In this document: one piece after another, positions 43,102 to 51,538 of the stretch | How positions within the stretch are numbered: the stretch's first letter is position 1 | Layout: every line of letters begins with the position of its first letter | From: Pseudomonas gingeri | GTDB taxonomy: Bacteria > Pseudomonadota > Gammaproteobacteria > Pseudomonadales > Pseudomonadaceae | DNA: 64,000 bases | Assembly (NCBI RefSeq): GCF_013386165.1 | Contig: NZ_JACAOS010000003.1 | Coordinates: 414,343 to 478,342, forward strand | Direction of reading: 5' to 3' | The notes under the pieces: model-generated | What the model was told of the DNA's origin: nothing | Databases searched by the model: none | Seen by the model: only the letters and a program-made list of their open reading frames with translations | Program-made: the position numbers and the translations under genes

Positions 43102-43134
43102 AACAAGAAGGTCGACCCATGACAACAATAACAA
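43102..43134 (+). promoter_or_regulatory. Cluster of Hfq/Crc-type A-rich motifs at symporter start
   Basis: AACAAGAA (43102-43109) overlaps the ribosome-binding site. AACAATAA and AATAACAA (43124-43134) lie just after the ATG. All fit the AANAANAA pattern used by Hfq/Crc in Pseudomonas to repress translation of uptake genes. Confidence 0.6.
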
Positions 43135-44435
43135 TAGGAAAACCGCGCCCTTCACGGTTGCGCGGCGTGCTCCGCCACCTGTATGTGCAGGTGCTGCTGG
43201 CGATTGTGCTAGGCATTCTCTTCGGGCATTTCTACCCTGGCCTCGGTGAAGAAATGAAGCCGTTGGGCGACACCTTTATCAAACTGATCAAGATGCTGAT
43301 TGCGCCGATCATCTTCTGCACGGTGGTCAGCGGCATTGCCAGTATGCAGAGCCTCAAGCGCATCGGCCGGGTCGGCTTCAAGTCGTTGCTGTACTTCGAA
43401 GTGCTGACCACCCTGGCGTTGGTCGTGGGGCTGGTCGGGGTCAACCTGATGCAGCCCGGCGCGGGCATGCATATCAACCCGGCGAGCCTTGATGCCCATG
43501 CCGTCGACGGCTACAGCAAGCTGGCCCATGAACAGAGCGTGGTGGGCTTTCTCACCCATATCGTGCCCGGCACCGTGTTCGGCGCTTTTGCCGAGGGCGA
43601 TATTCTCCAGGTGTTGTTCATTTCCATCCTGTTCGCCTTCGCCTTGCAACTGCTCGGTAGCGCCGGCAAGCCGCTGCTGGAGCTGATCGATCTGGTGGCC
43701 CAGGCATTCTTCCGCATGGTTCGGATCGTGATATATGTCTCGCCGCTGGGGGCCTTTGGCGGTATGGCGTTTACGATTGGCAAGTACGGCGTCGGCTCCC
43801 TCGGGGCCTATGGCAACCTGCTGATCTGCTACTACGTGACGGCGCTGTTTTTTGTCCTGGTGGTGCTCAACCTGGTGGCGCGGCTGGCGGGCTTCAGCCT
43901 GTGGCAGTTTCTCAAGTACATCCGCGATGAGTTGTTTCTGGTACTGGGCACCTCCTCTTCGGAGTCGGCGTTGCCGCGCTTGATGGGCAAGCTCGAACGC
44001 CTCGGCTGCGAGAAATCGGTGGTGGGGCTGGTGGTGCCCTCGGGCTACTGTTTCAATCTCGATGGCAGTTGCATCAACATGACGGTACTGGCGATTTTTA
44101 TCGCCCAGGCGCTGGATATCCCCCTCGACCTCTGGCACCAGGTCACCTTGTTGTTCATCCTGCTGCTCACCTCCAAGGGCGCGGCCAGTATCACCGGCGG
44201 GGCGTTTATTACCCTGGCGGCTACCCTCGGCAGCCTGGATGTCATTCCGGCGGCGGGGCTGGTGCTGGTACTGGGGGTCTACCGGTTTATTTCCGAGGGC
44301 GGGGCGTTGATCAATGTGATCGGCAACGGTGTCGCCACGCTGTTTATTGCCAAGTGGGAAGGGGCGCTGGACGAAGAGCAACTGGCGGCCGAGTTGCACA
44401 AGGGGTGTGCCCGAGAGCCGGAGGTGCAGCCCTGA
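43119..44435 (+). CDS. DctA-like dicarboxylate/cation symporter
   Basis: A 438-residue inner-membrane protein of the DAACS family. It has about eight transmembrane segments, the Ser-rich re-entrant loop GTSSSESALPRLM near residue 280, the cation-site motif NLDGSCINMTV near 312, and the second hairpin LLLTSKGAASITGG near 350. It likely imports the dicarboxylate (malate, succinate or a hydroxylated dicarboxylate) that the upstream enzymes process. It is the last gene of the operon, 31 bp after the dehydrogenase, and is marked by A-rich Crc-type motifs. Confidence 0.92.
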   Translation: MTTITIGKPRPSRLRGVLRHLYVQVLLAIVLGILFGHFYPGLGEEMKPLGDTFIKLIKMLIAPIIFCTVVSGIASMQSLKRIGRVGFKSLLYFEVLTTLALVVGLVGVNLMQPGAGMHINPASLDAHAVDGYSKLAHEQSVVGFLTHIVPGTVFGAFAEGDILQVLFISILFAFALQLLGSAGKPLLELIDLVAQAFFRMVRIVIYVSPLGAFGGMAFTIGKYGVGSLGAYGNLLICYYVTALFFVLVVLNLVARLAGFSLWQFLKYIRDELFLVLGTSSSESALPRLMGKLERLGCEKSVVGLVVPSGYCFNLDGSCINMTVLAIFIAQALDIPLDLWHQVTLLFILLLTSKGAASITGGAFITLAATLGSLDVIPAAGLVLVLGVYRFISEGGALINVIGNGVATLFIAKWEGALDEEQLAAELHKGCAREPEVQP

Positions 44436-44466
44436 ACGAGTTGTCGCAAGACAACCCCAAGACCGC

Positions 44467-44814
44467 TCAGTCCACGAAAACTGAGCGGTGTTGGGTTTCT
44501 GAAGCGGCTTGCGAGGCGGCTGCACTGAGTACAAAGGTGCCGAACCTGAGGGTGTCGGCCAGTCGCTCCAGGGTGAGTGCGAACAGATCCGCCAGGCACG
44601 GCAGGTTGAAATGCGCTTCCATGGTCGCCAGCGCGTTCCAATAGCCGGTCATGATCCAGACGTGAGGACGTGAAGAGCAGCGGGTCAGGCTGTACGACGT
44701 GCACCCGGAAAGGTCCTGCAAGGTTTCAACCAATGCGCTCAGTCGCGCTTGCAGGGGCCCTGAACGACTGTCGAGGGTATGGATTTCAACGGTACTGATG
44801 GCAACGAGGTGCAT
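44467..44814 (-). CDS. Antibiotic-biosynthesis-monooxygenase (ABM) domain protein
   Basis: A 115-residue protein with the dimeric ferredoxin-like ABM pattern: strand VAISTVEIHTL, helix GPLQARLSALVETLQDLSGC, strand SYSLTRCSS, then WIMTGYWNALATMEAHFN. AGGTG seven bases before the ATG at 44814 supports the start. The family covers heme-degrading, quinol and polyketide monooxygenases as well as stress proteins. It faces the AraC gene across 155 bp, and that regulator may control it. Confidence 0.78.
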   Translation of the reverse strand: MHLVAISTVEIHTLDSRSGPLQARLSALVETLQDLSGCTSYSLTRCSSRPHVWIMTGYWNALATMEAHFNLPCLADLFALTLERLADTLRFGTFVLSAAASQAASETQHRSVFVD

Positions 44815-44969
44815 GGGATTCACCTGGGTCGGGGGTGGATAGGCTTGTGCGTTCAATAGGATCACCCACACGATACTCAGCCCCCGACTGGACGTCATTG
44901 CGAAATATCGCCACACTATTTTTCAAAACGGCCAAATGTTCGTTCAGTATCCGAGGTGCACTTTCCTTG

Positions 44970-45824
44970 ATGCAGATTTCATTCGACTGCCTGGCGGGCT
45001 CGCGGGAGGTCGATCAGGTTCCCCGTCCCGTCTATGCCTTGAACGCCTCTCTGGTTTCCGAAGGCTGGGAGCATGCCAAGCACCAGCACCGCAAGGCGCA
45101 GTTGCTGTATTCGGTGCGCGGCATCCTCAATTGCGAGGTCGAGGACGGGGTCTGGATCGTGCCGCCGCAATGTGCGGTGTGGATACCGGGCGGCATGTTG
45201 CATGCGTCTCGCAGTTCCGGCGAAACGGAGTGCTACTGCCTGTTCATCGAACCTGAGGCCGTCGACAATCTTCCCAAGTTCTGTTGCACCATCGCGGTCT
45301 CGCCGCTGCTGCGAGAGCTGATTCTTCGCACGGCAAGTCTTCCTCAACTGTATGCCGAGCAGGGGCGCGACGCCCGCTTGGTCGCGACGTTGCTCGACGA
45401 GTTGTGCGCGGCGCCGGTAGAAGACCTGCGCCTGGCCATGCCTCGGGACCGGCGGCTACGGCAACTGGCACAGCGGTTGTTGGCCGAGCCTTCGGCCAAG
45501 GTCCCGATGAGTGAATGGGCCACGCGTATCGGCATGAGCGAGCGCAGCATGAGCCGGCTGTTGTTGCAGGAAACCGGCGTGAGCTTCGGTCGCTGGCGCC
45601 GGCAGTTGCACATCATCCTTTCTCTGCGTCGCCTGACCCAAGGCGAAAGCGTGCAATCGGTGGCCCTGGACCTGGGCTACGAAAGCTCCAGCGGTTTTGT
45701 CACCATGTTCCGCAAGGCGGTCGGCAAGCCACCGGCGCGCTACCTGCTGGAGCGCGTGACCAGCAGCGCGCGGGAAGGGGACTTTGCCAAGGTGCCGGGT
45801 ATCGTGCTGGGCGCTGATACCTGA
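44970..45824 (+). CDS. AraC-family transcriptional regulator, cupin sensor
   Basis: A 284-residue regulator. An N-terminal cupin-like arm (EHAKHQHRKAQLLYSVRG near residue 35, WIPGGMLHASR near 75) is followed by a C-terminal double helix-turn-helix with MSEWATRIGMSERSMSRLL and VALDLGYESSSGFVTMFRK. This matches the NimR-type group. The ATG at 44970 is chosen because it starts the cupin domain, although the ribosome-binding site is poor. It is divergent from the ABM gene. Confidence 0.87.
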   Translation: MQISFDCLAGSREVDQVPRPVYALNASLVSEGWEHAKHQHRKAQLLYSVRGILNCEVEDGVWIVPPQCAVWIPGGMLHASRSSGETECYCLFIEPEAVDNLPKFCCTIAVSPLLRELILRTASLPQLYAEQGRDARLVATLLDELCAAPVEDLRLAMPRDRRLRQLAQRLLAEPSAKVPMSEWATRIGMSERSMSRLLLQETGVSFGRWRRQLHIILSLRRLTQGESVQSVALDLGYESSSGFVTMFRKAVGKPPARYLLERVTSSAREGDFAKVPGIVLGADT

Positions 45825-45983
45825 GCATCGGTACTACGACGGACAATTTATCGATATTCGCACTTTTATAAAGCGTTATGGGGGACGGTGCGCGCCAGTC
45901 TGTGGCAGCAGCGTTGGCGTTCGTCGCTCTCCAGTCACGTGTCTCGACTATCAATAGCGATTGACGCCCCTCGCGCTGGATGC

Positions 45984-45999
45984 TGGCACAGAGCCTGCA
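45984..45999 (+). promoter_or_regulatory. Sigma54-type promoter element
   Basis: TGGCAC followed by TGCA gives GG (45985-45986) and GC (45997-45998) exactly 10 bases apart, as in sigma54 (RpoN) -24/-12 promoters. Transcription would start near 46010. The match to the -12 half is imperfect. Confidence 0.5.
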
Positions 46000-46009
46000 A
46001 GGCCTGTAT

Positions 46010-46177
46010 CAGGTTCATCTGGAGTGTATTCCTGTGGACAGGCTCTTCGGTCAATGGCGATCGATAGGTCGAGCAGGGAATGGGCGACATCGCTGAATCA
46101 GGTATGGACCTGGTTTCAACACCGAAAAAGAACAGGCAACGGCGCCTGGAACCGCAAGGTTTCAGGCTTTTTTTTTG
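46010..46177 (+). ncRNA. Candidate small RNA between AraC and MCP genes
   Basis: The 403-bp gap has a sigma54-type promoter and, about 135 bases later, a strong terminator (46144-46176) that sits before the chemoreceptor gene rather than after a gene. A hairpin of GCCTGT (46002-46007) with ACAGGC (46038-46043) and several GGA motifs lie between. No supported frame explains the terminator. An RNA of about 165 bases is inferred. Confidence 0.45.
46144..46176 (+). terminator. Strong intrinsic terminator before the MCP gene
   Basis: GCCTGGAACC (46144-46153), a GCAA tetraloop and GGTTTCAGGC (46158-46167) are followed by nine Ts. It would end any transcript coming from upstream 51 bases before the MCP start. 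Confidence 0.9.
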
Positions 46178-46227
46178 CATTTTTGACTACGAATAATGTC
46201 AGAGGCCTTAATCGGGGAGTATTGGAT

Positions 46228-47847
46228 ATGGCCAAGTTAAGCACTGCACAACGTATCGTCATCGGCTTTGCCATTGCGCCGTTGGTACTGACGGGCCTGG
46301 TGCTGTATGCCTTGCATGATCTGGCAACGCTCAAGGACCAGTCCATGGTGATCGTCAAGCAGGACTGGCCGAAGATCGATCCGATCATGGTGGTTGCCAC
46401 CGGTGTGCGGGACAACGCCAGGAACACCCGGGACCTGCTGCTCGACAAGGACAACCAGCAAGCCCAGCAGTCCATCGACAGCACCAAGAAACGTATCAGC
46501 CAGGCCCTTGAAACCCTCGAACCCTTGCTTGATTCACCGCAAGGCAAAGCCGCCTATGCCACCCTGAAAAAGCATCGCGAGGCTTATGTTGCTGCGTTCA
46601 CCCAGGTGCAGGTGTTGATCAAGCAAGGCGCGCCGGATGCCGCGATGGCGCAGCTCAAGCAGCAAGTCATCCCCGCCGAACAGCAGGTCTATCAAAGCCT
46701 CGACGCCCTGATGGCGCTGCAAGGGCAGATCTTTATCGATCGTGAAAAGTCGGCAGAGGCGCTGTACAGCGATGCGCGCCGGAACATGCTGGGCTTGTTT
46801 GTGCTCTGCCTGGTCTCGGTCAGCGCCGCAGCGATCATCGTCACCCGCAGTGTTACCCGGCCCCTGGGTGGCGAACCCGATGCCGCTGCGCGGGTGCTGA
46901 GTCAGATTGCCCAGGGTGATCTGACGATTCACGTGCCGGTGAAGGCCAATGCTGAAGGGAGCGTGATGATGAACATGCACCAGATGCAGCAAAATCTGAA
47001 CAGCATGGTCAAGCGCATCGCGGCATCGGTCGATCAGGTGGCCGGTTCGTCCGAACAACTGAGCGCGGTCAGCAGCCAGACCCGTGGCAGCTTGCAGTTG
47101 CAGGGCCAGGAAATCGAGCAGGCTGCGGCGGCGGTCAATCAGATGACCGCCGCTGTCGATGAGGTCGCCCGCAATGCCGTCAGCACCAGCGAGGCGTCGA
47201 GGATTTCCGAGCAAACCGCCCAGCGCGGCCGTGAGCAGGTCCAGGAAACGGTAGCCTCGATCGGGGCGCTGGCCGACGGCATGACCGATACCTCACAGCG
47301 TATCGAGCAGTTGGCTGGGCGCGTGCAGGACATCAGCACGGTGCTGGACGTGATTCGCAGCATCGCCGAGCAGACCAATCTGCTGGCCCTCAACGCGGCG
47401 ATTGAAGCGGCCCGCGCCGGTGATGCCGGACGTGGTTTTGCGGTGGTTGCCGATGAGGTGCGGGCGTTGGCCCATCGCACTCAGGTCTCGACCCGGGAAA
47501 TCGAGCAGATGATTGGCAATGTGCGCCAGGATACCGGGCAGGCGGTGAGCGCCATGCACAGCAGCAGTCAGTTGGTGCAGGCGACCCTGGAAGTCGCGCA
47601 ACGCTCCGGTGAAGCACTGGAGGAGATCACCCGGTCGATCTCGCAGATCAACGAACGCAACCTGATGATCGCCAGCGCCACCGAGGAGCAGGCCTTGGTC
47701 GCACGTGAGGTGGATCGCAATCTGGTGGGCATTCGTAATCTGTCCGAGCAGGTTTCGCAGGGGGCGCAACAGACTCATACGGCAGGTCTGGAGTTGGCAC
47801 AGATGGCCGGGACCCTGCACCAGACCGTGGCGCGCTTTAAAATCTAG
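46228..47847 (+). CDS. Methyl-accepting chemotaxis protein (4-helix-bundle sensor)
   Basis: A 539-residue chemoreceptor. A transmembrane helix (about 11-30) is followed by a periplasmic four-helix-bundle domain (about 35-185) and a second transmembrane helix (about 190-210). A HAMP region and a cytoplasmic signalling domain follow, with the tip LDVIRSIAEQTNLLALNAAIEAAR and GFAVVADEVRALA. It has no CheB/CheR pentapeptide at the C-terminus. GGGGAG precedes the ATG at 46228. The upstream terminator means it needs its own promoter in the 50 bp between. The ligand is unknown. Confidence 0.93.
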   Translation: MAKLSTAQRIVIGFAIAPLVLTGLVLYALHDLATLKDQSMVIVKQDWPKIDPIMVVATGVRDNARNTRDLLLDKDNQQAQQSIDSTKKRISQALETLEPLLDSPQGKAAYATLKKHREAYVAAFTQVQVLIKQGAPDAAMAQLKQQVIPAEQQVYQSLDALMALQGQIFIDREKSAEALYSDARRNMLGLFVLCLVSVSAAAIIVTRSVTRPLGGEPDAAARVLSQIAQGDLTIHVPVKANAEGSVMMNMHQMQQNLNSMVKRIAASVDQVAGSSEQLSAVSSQTRGSLQLQGQEIEQAAAAVNQMTAAVDEVARNAVSTSEASRISEQTAQRGREQVQETVASIGALADGMTDTSQRIEQLAGRVQDISTVLDVIRSIAEQTNLLALNAAIEAARAGDAGRGFAVVADEVRALAHRTQVSTREIEQMIGNVRQDTGQAVSAMHSSSQLVQATLEVAQRSGEALEEITRSISQINERNLMIASATEEQALVAREVDRNLVGIRNLSEQVSQGAQQTHTAGLELAQMAGTLHQTVARFKI

Positions 47848-47865
47848 GCCCCCTGGGCTGGAACG

Positions 47866-47903
47866 AAAAAGGCTCCGTATCTGGCGATACGGAGCCTTTT
47901 TTA
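47866..47903. terminator. Bidirectional intrinsic terminator
   Basis: AAAAAGGCTCCGTATC (47866-47881) pairs with GATACGGAGCCTTTTT (47886-47901) around a four-base loop, between the convergent MCP and cstA genes. Confidence 0.92.
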
Positions 47904-47923
47904 TCTACGTGGGCAACTCTCGA

Positions 47924-49981
47924 TTACGCCTCCGGAATAGCCTGGAACGGCGACTCCTTATCCGTGCGCTCCTTGCTGCCCCAGGCCGCGACACCGACCT
48001 TGATGGCATAGAACAGGATGCTGAAGACCACGAACAGGAACAACGCTGTCAGCGTGGCGTTGGTGTAGGCGTTGAAGATCACGTGCTGCATCTGGGTGAT
48101 GTCCTTGGCCGGGGCGATCACCTGGCCGGCTTCCAGCGCGACGCTGTATTTCTTCGCCAGGGCAAGGAAACCGATGGCCGGGTTGGCGTCGAACAGCTTG
48201 ATAAAGCCGGCCATGGTGGTGCAGATCAGCAGCCAGGCGGCGGGCAGCAAGGTCACCCAGATGTAGCGCTGGCGCTTCATCTTGATCAGCACGACCGTGC
48301 CGAGCATCAGCGCGATACCGGCCAGCATCTGGTTGGAGATGCCGAACAGCGGCCACAAGGTGTTGATGCCACCCAGCGGGTCGATCACGCCTTGATACAG
48401 CAGGTAACCCCACATGGCCACGCACCCGGCGGTGGCGATCAGGTTGGCGGTCCAGGATTCGGTGCGCTTGAGTGCCGGAACGAATGAGCCGAGCAGGTCC
48501 TGCAGCATGAAACGCCCGGCACGGGTGCCGGCATCCACCGCCGTCAGGATAAACAGCGCTTCGAACAGGATCGCGAAGTGGTACCAGAACGCCATGGTGT
48601 TCTCACCCGGCAGGACATGGTGGAGGATCTGCGCAATACCGACCGCCAGGGTCGGCGCACCGCCGGCACGGGCCAGCACGGTGGTTTCGCCGATGTCCTT
48701 GGCCACGGCCAGCAGGGCATCTGGCGTGATCGCGAAACCCCAACTGCTGACGGTCTGGGCCACGGTCACTGCATCAGCGCCCACCACGGCCGCCGGACTG
48801 TTCATGGCGAAGTACACGCCCGGATCGATGACCGAGGCGGCGACCATCGCCATGATGGCGACGAAGGATTCCATCAACATGCCGCCATAACCGATATAGC
48901 GGGCATGACCTTCGCTGGCCAGCAGCTTGGGCGTGGTTCCGGAGGCGATCAAGGCGTGGAAGCCGGAGACCGCACCGCAGGCGATGGTGATGAACAGGAA
49001 CGGGAACAGGCCACCTTTCCAGACCGGACCGGTGCCGTCGACGAACTGAGTCAGCGCCGGCATTTTCAGCACGGGCATGGTGATCAGGATGCCGATTGCC
49101 AGGGCCATGATGGTGCCGATCTTGAGGAAGGTCGACAGGTAGTCACGGGGCGCCAGGATCAGCCACACCGGCAGGACCGCGGCGACGAAGCCGTAGCCGA
49201 TCAGCATCCAGGTGATTTGCAGGCCGGTGAAGGTGAAGGCCTTGGCCCAGACCGGATCAGCGGCAATCTGCCCGCCGAGCCAGATCGAACCGAGCAGCAG
49301 AAGCACGCCGACAATGGAGATTTCACCGATGCGGCCCGGGCGGATGTAGCGCATGTAGATGCCCATGAACATCGCGATCGGGATGGTCGCCATCACCGTG
49401 AAGATGCCCCATGGGCTCTCGGCCAGGGCCTTGACCACGATCAGCGCCAGCACCGCGAGGATGATGATCATGATCAGGAAGCAGCCGAACAGGGCGATGG
49501 TCCCCGGCACGCGGCCCATTTCTTCACGGACCATGTCACCCAGGGAGCGACCGTTGCGCCGGGTGGACATGAACAGGACCATGAAGTCCTGCACGGCACC
49601 GGCCAGCACCACGCCGGCGATCAGCCAGAGTGTACCGGGCAGATAGCCCATCTGCGCCGCCAGCACCGGCCCGACCAGCGGCCCCGCGCCGGCAATGGCC
49701 GCGAAGTGGTGACCGAAAAGAATGTGTTTGTTGGTCGGCACATAGTCCAGGCCATCATTGTTGATGACGGCGGGAGTGGCGCGATTGGCATCGAGCTGCA
49801 TCACCTGGTTGGCGATAAACAGGCTGTAGTAGCGGTAGGCGACGAGGTAGATAGCGACTGCGGCGACGACGATCCAGAGGGCGTTGATGGCTTCGCCGCG
49901 GCGCAGGGCCACGACACTTAGCGCAAAAGCTCCCAGGACGGCCACGGCAAACCAGGCGAGGTGTTTAGCCAGACGGTTCAT
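47924..49981 (-). CDS. cstA: Carbon starvation protein A (CstA), peptide/pyruvate-type transporter
   Basis: A 685-residue inner-membrane protein with about 16-18 transmembrane segments. CstA hallmarks are LDYVPTNKHILFGHHFAAIAGAGPLVGP near residue 62, VQDFMVLFMSTRRNGRSLG near 125 and the SGTTPKL segment near 335. Homologues import peptides or pyruvate during carbon limitation. AGGAGACACGCA precedes the ATG. The companion gene yjiX/ybdD is not found beside it. It is divergent from a Cache kinase and regulator pair, which may control it as BtsSR-type systems control CstA homologues. Confidence 0.93.
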   Translation of the reverse strand: MNRLAKHLAWFAVAVLGAFALSVVALRRGEAINALWIVVAAVAIYLVAYRYYSLFIANQVMQLDANRATPAVINNDGLDYVPTNKHILFGHHFAAIAGAGPLVGPVLAAQMGYLPGTLWLIAGVVLAGAVQDFMVLFMSTRRNGRSLGDMVREEMGRVPGTIALFGCFLIMIIILAVLALIVVKALAESPWGIFTVMATIPIAMFMGIYMRYIRPGRIGEISIVGVLLLLGSIWLGGQIAADPVWAKAFTFTGLQITWMLIGYGFVAAVLPVWLILAPRDYLSTFLKIGTIMALAIGILITMPVLKMPALTQFVDGTGPVWKGGLFPFLFITIACGAVSGFHALIASGTTPKLLASEGHARYIGYGGMLMESFVAIMAMVAASVIDPGVYFAMNSPAAVVGADAVTVAQTVSSWGFAITPDALLAVAKDIGETTVLARAGGAPTLAVGIAQILHHVLPGENTMAFWYHFAILFEALFILTAVDAGTRAGRFMLQDLLGSFVPALKRTESWTANLIATAGCVAMWGYLLYQGVIDPLGGINTLWPLFGISNQMLAGIALMLGTVVLIKMKRQRYIWVTLLPAAWLLICTTMAGFIKLFDANPAIGFLALAKKYSVALEAGQVIAPAKDITQMQHVIFNAYTNATLTALFLFVVFSILFYAIKVGVAAWGSKERTDKESPFQAIPEA

Positions 49982-50143
49982 TGCGTGTCTCCTGCCAACA
50001 GCCGGTAGACTGTGGCGGTAATTTTTATAATTGTGTCCGCGGTGCGGAGCTGGCCCAATATCCGTGGATACCGTCAACAAAAGTATCCGCACGACTACGT
50101 ACGCGGTGTCTACGTAGTTCTACTGAGAGTCCTGGAAGTCGCC

Positions 50144-51505
50144 ATGCAGCTCAAGCACAAAATCGTCGCCCTGGGGATCTTGCCCCTGGTGTTGGCCATC
50201 GCCGTCATCTGCGCGCTGGTGATTTCCCTGAACCGCCAGCTGGGCGATCAGCAGGCGCAACTGATCGAAGACAGCATCCTCGCCAGCAAGCGCGCCGAGT
50301 TGAAGAACTATGTGGAAATGGCGCAAAGCCTGATTGCGCCACTGTATGACGACGGCAAGGGTGACGAGCATGCCCGGCAAGAGGTCCTGGAAGAGCTGCG
50401 CAAGCTCAGCTTCGGGATCAATGGCTACTTTTTCGTATATGACCGCCAGGGCCGCAGCCTGATGCACTCGCGCCAGTCGGAACTGGTGGGGCAATACCTG
50501 TGGGACATGAAGGACCCCCACGGTCTGCCGGTGATCCAGGCCTTGCTGAAAAGCGCCGAGTCCGGTGAAGGCTTCCAGCGTTACGCCTGGAACAAGCCCT
50601 CTACTGGCCAGGTGACCGACAAGCTCGCCTATGTCGTGATGCTCGACCACTGGGGCTGGATGCTCGGTACCGGCATCTACCTCGAGGACGTCGAACGGGC
50701 CACCCAACAGGCCCGTGACGAAGTGGCCCACGGCATTCGCAAGACCATGCTGGCCATTGCCGCCGTGGCCCTGGTGGCCGTGCTGCTGGTCTTTGCCGGC
50801 GGCATGACCCTGAACGTCAGCGAGCATCGCCTCGCCGACCGCAAGCTCCAGCGCCTGACCCAACGCATTGTCAGTTTGCAGGAGGAAGAGCGATCACGGG
50901 TTTCCCGCGAGTTGCACGACGGCATCAGCCAGGTGCTGGTGTCCATCAAGTTCCAGTTCGAGTTGGCCAGTCATGTGCTCGAGAAGGGGCAGGACAGGGG
51001 ACTGGGCATCTTGAGGGAAGCGGTCGAACGCCTGGGGGAGGCGATTGGCGAGGTGCGCAGCCTGTCCCATGACTTGCGTTCGTCGCTGCTCGACACCTTG
51101 GGCCTGCCGGCGGCCATCGGTCAGCTCGCCGCCGAGTTCGAGCAGCGCAGCGGGCTGGTGGTGGCCTATGAGAACAATGATTTCGATTGCCAGTGGCCCG
51201 ACGGGCTGGCGGTGTCGTTGTTTCGCATTGTCCAGGAGGGCCTGACCAATATCGAACGGCATGCCGGGGCCAGCCATGTCTCGATTACCTTGCACGGCTC
51301 CGAGCAGTCTGTCCGGCTGACGGTGATCGATGACGGTGGCGGTTTCAACGTGACCCAGGTGGAGCGTCGTCACTCGGGCATCGGCCTGCGCAATATCCGC
51401 GAACGGGTCGAGCATTTTGGCGGACGCCTCGAACTGACCTCCGCGCCAGGAAGAAGTGTACTGGATGTGCTGCTGCCGCTTAAAATCGCCGCTGCCAAAT
51501 ACTGA
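50144..51505 (+). CDS. Cache-domain sensor histidine kinase (HisKA_3)
   Basis: A 453-residue kinase. Two transmembrane helices (about 8-28 and 198-220) flank a single Cache_2-type periplasmic domain (GYFFVYDRQGRSLMHSRQSE near 95). The cytoplasmic part has the HisKA_3 box EEERSRVSRELHDGISQ, with His near 258, and the ATPase motifs DDGGGFN and SGIGLRNIRERVEHFGG. It is paired with the NarL-type regulator gene 33 bp later. Cache_2 domains often bind small organic acids. Divergence from cstA suggests that the signal is the transported carbon source. The upstream in-frame extension is not supported by an RBS. Confidence 0.9.
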   Translation: MQLKHKIVALGILPLVLAIAVICALVISLNRQLGDQQAQLIEDSILASKRAELKNYVEMAQSLIAPLYDDGKGDEHARQEVLEELRKLSFGINGYFFVYDRQGRSLMHSRQSELVGQYLWDMKDPHGLPVIQALLKSAESGEGFQRYAWNKPSTGQVTDKLAYVVMLDHWGWMLGTGIYLEDVERATQQARDEVAHGIRKTMLAIAAVALVAVLLVFAGGMTLNVSEHRLADRKLQRLTQRIVSLQEEERSRVSRELHDGISQVLVSIKFQFELASHVLEKGQDRGLGILREAVERLGEAIGEVRSLSHDLRSSLLDTLGLPAAIGQLAAEFEQRSGLVVAYENNDFDCQWPDGLAVSLFRIVQEGLTNIERHAGASHVSITLHGSEQSVRLTVIDDGGGFNVTQVERRHSGIGLRNIRERVEHFGGRLELTSAPGRSVLDVLLPLKIAAAKY

Positions 51506-51515
51506 CTCAGTCGAC

Positions 51516-51523
51516 AACAACAA
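51516..51523 (+). promoter_or_regulatory. Hfq/Crc-type A-rich motif before response regulator
   Basis: AACAACAA fits the AANAANAA pattern and lies 16-23 bases before the ATG at 51539, close to the ribosome-binding region. It could couple this system to catabolite repression. Confidence 0.45.
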
Positions 51524-51538
51524 GAGCGAACGCCCCTG

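Noticed and set aside
46010..46177. Identification of the candidate RNA as RsmX/Y/Z or CrcZ
   Set aside because: GGA motifs are few and no GacA-type upstream site is seen. The repeated A-rich motifs of CrcZ are also lacking.
45961..46227. N-terminal extension of the chemoreceptor
   Set aside because: It crosses a strong terminator and precedes the normal short N-terminus and transmembrane helix. GGGGAG supports 46228.
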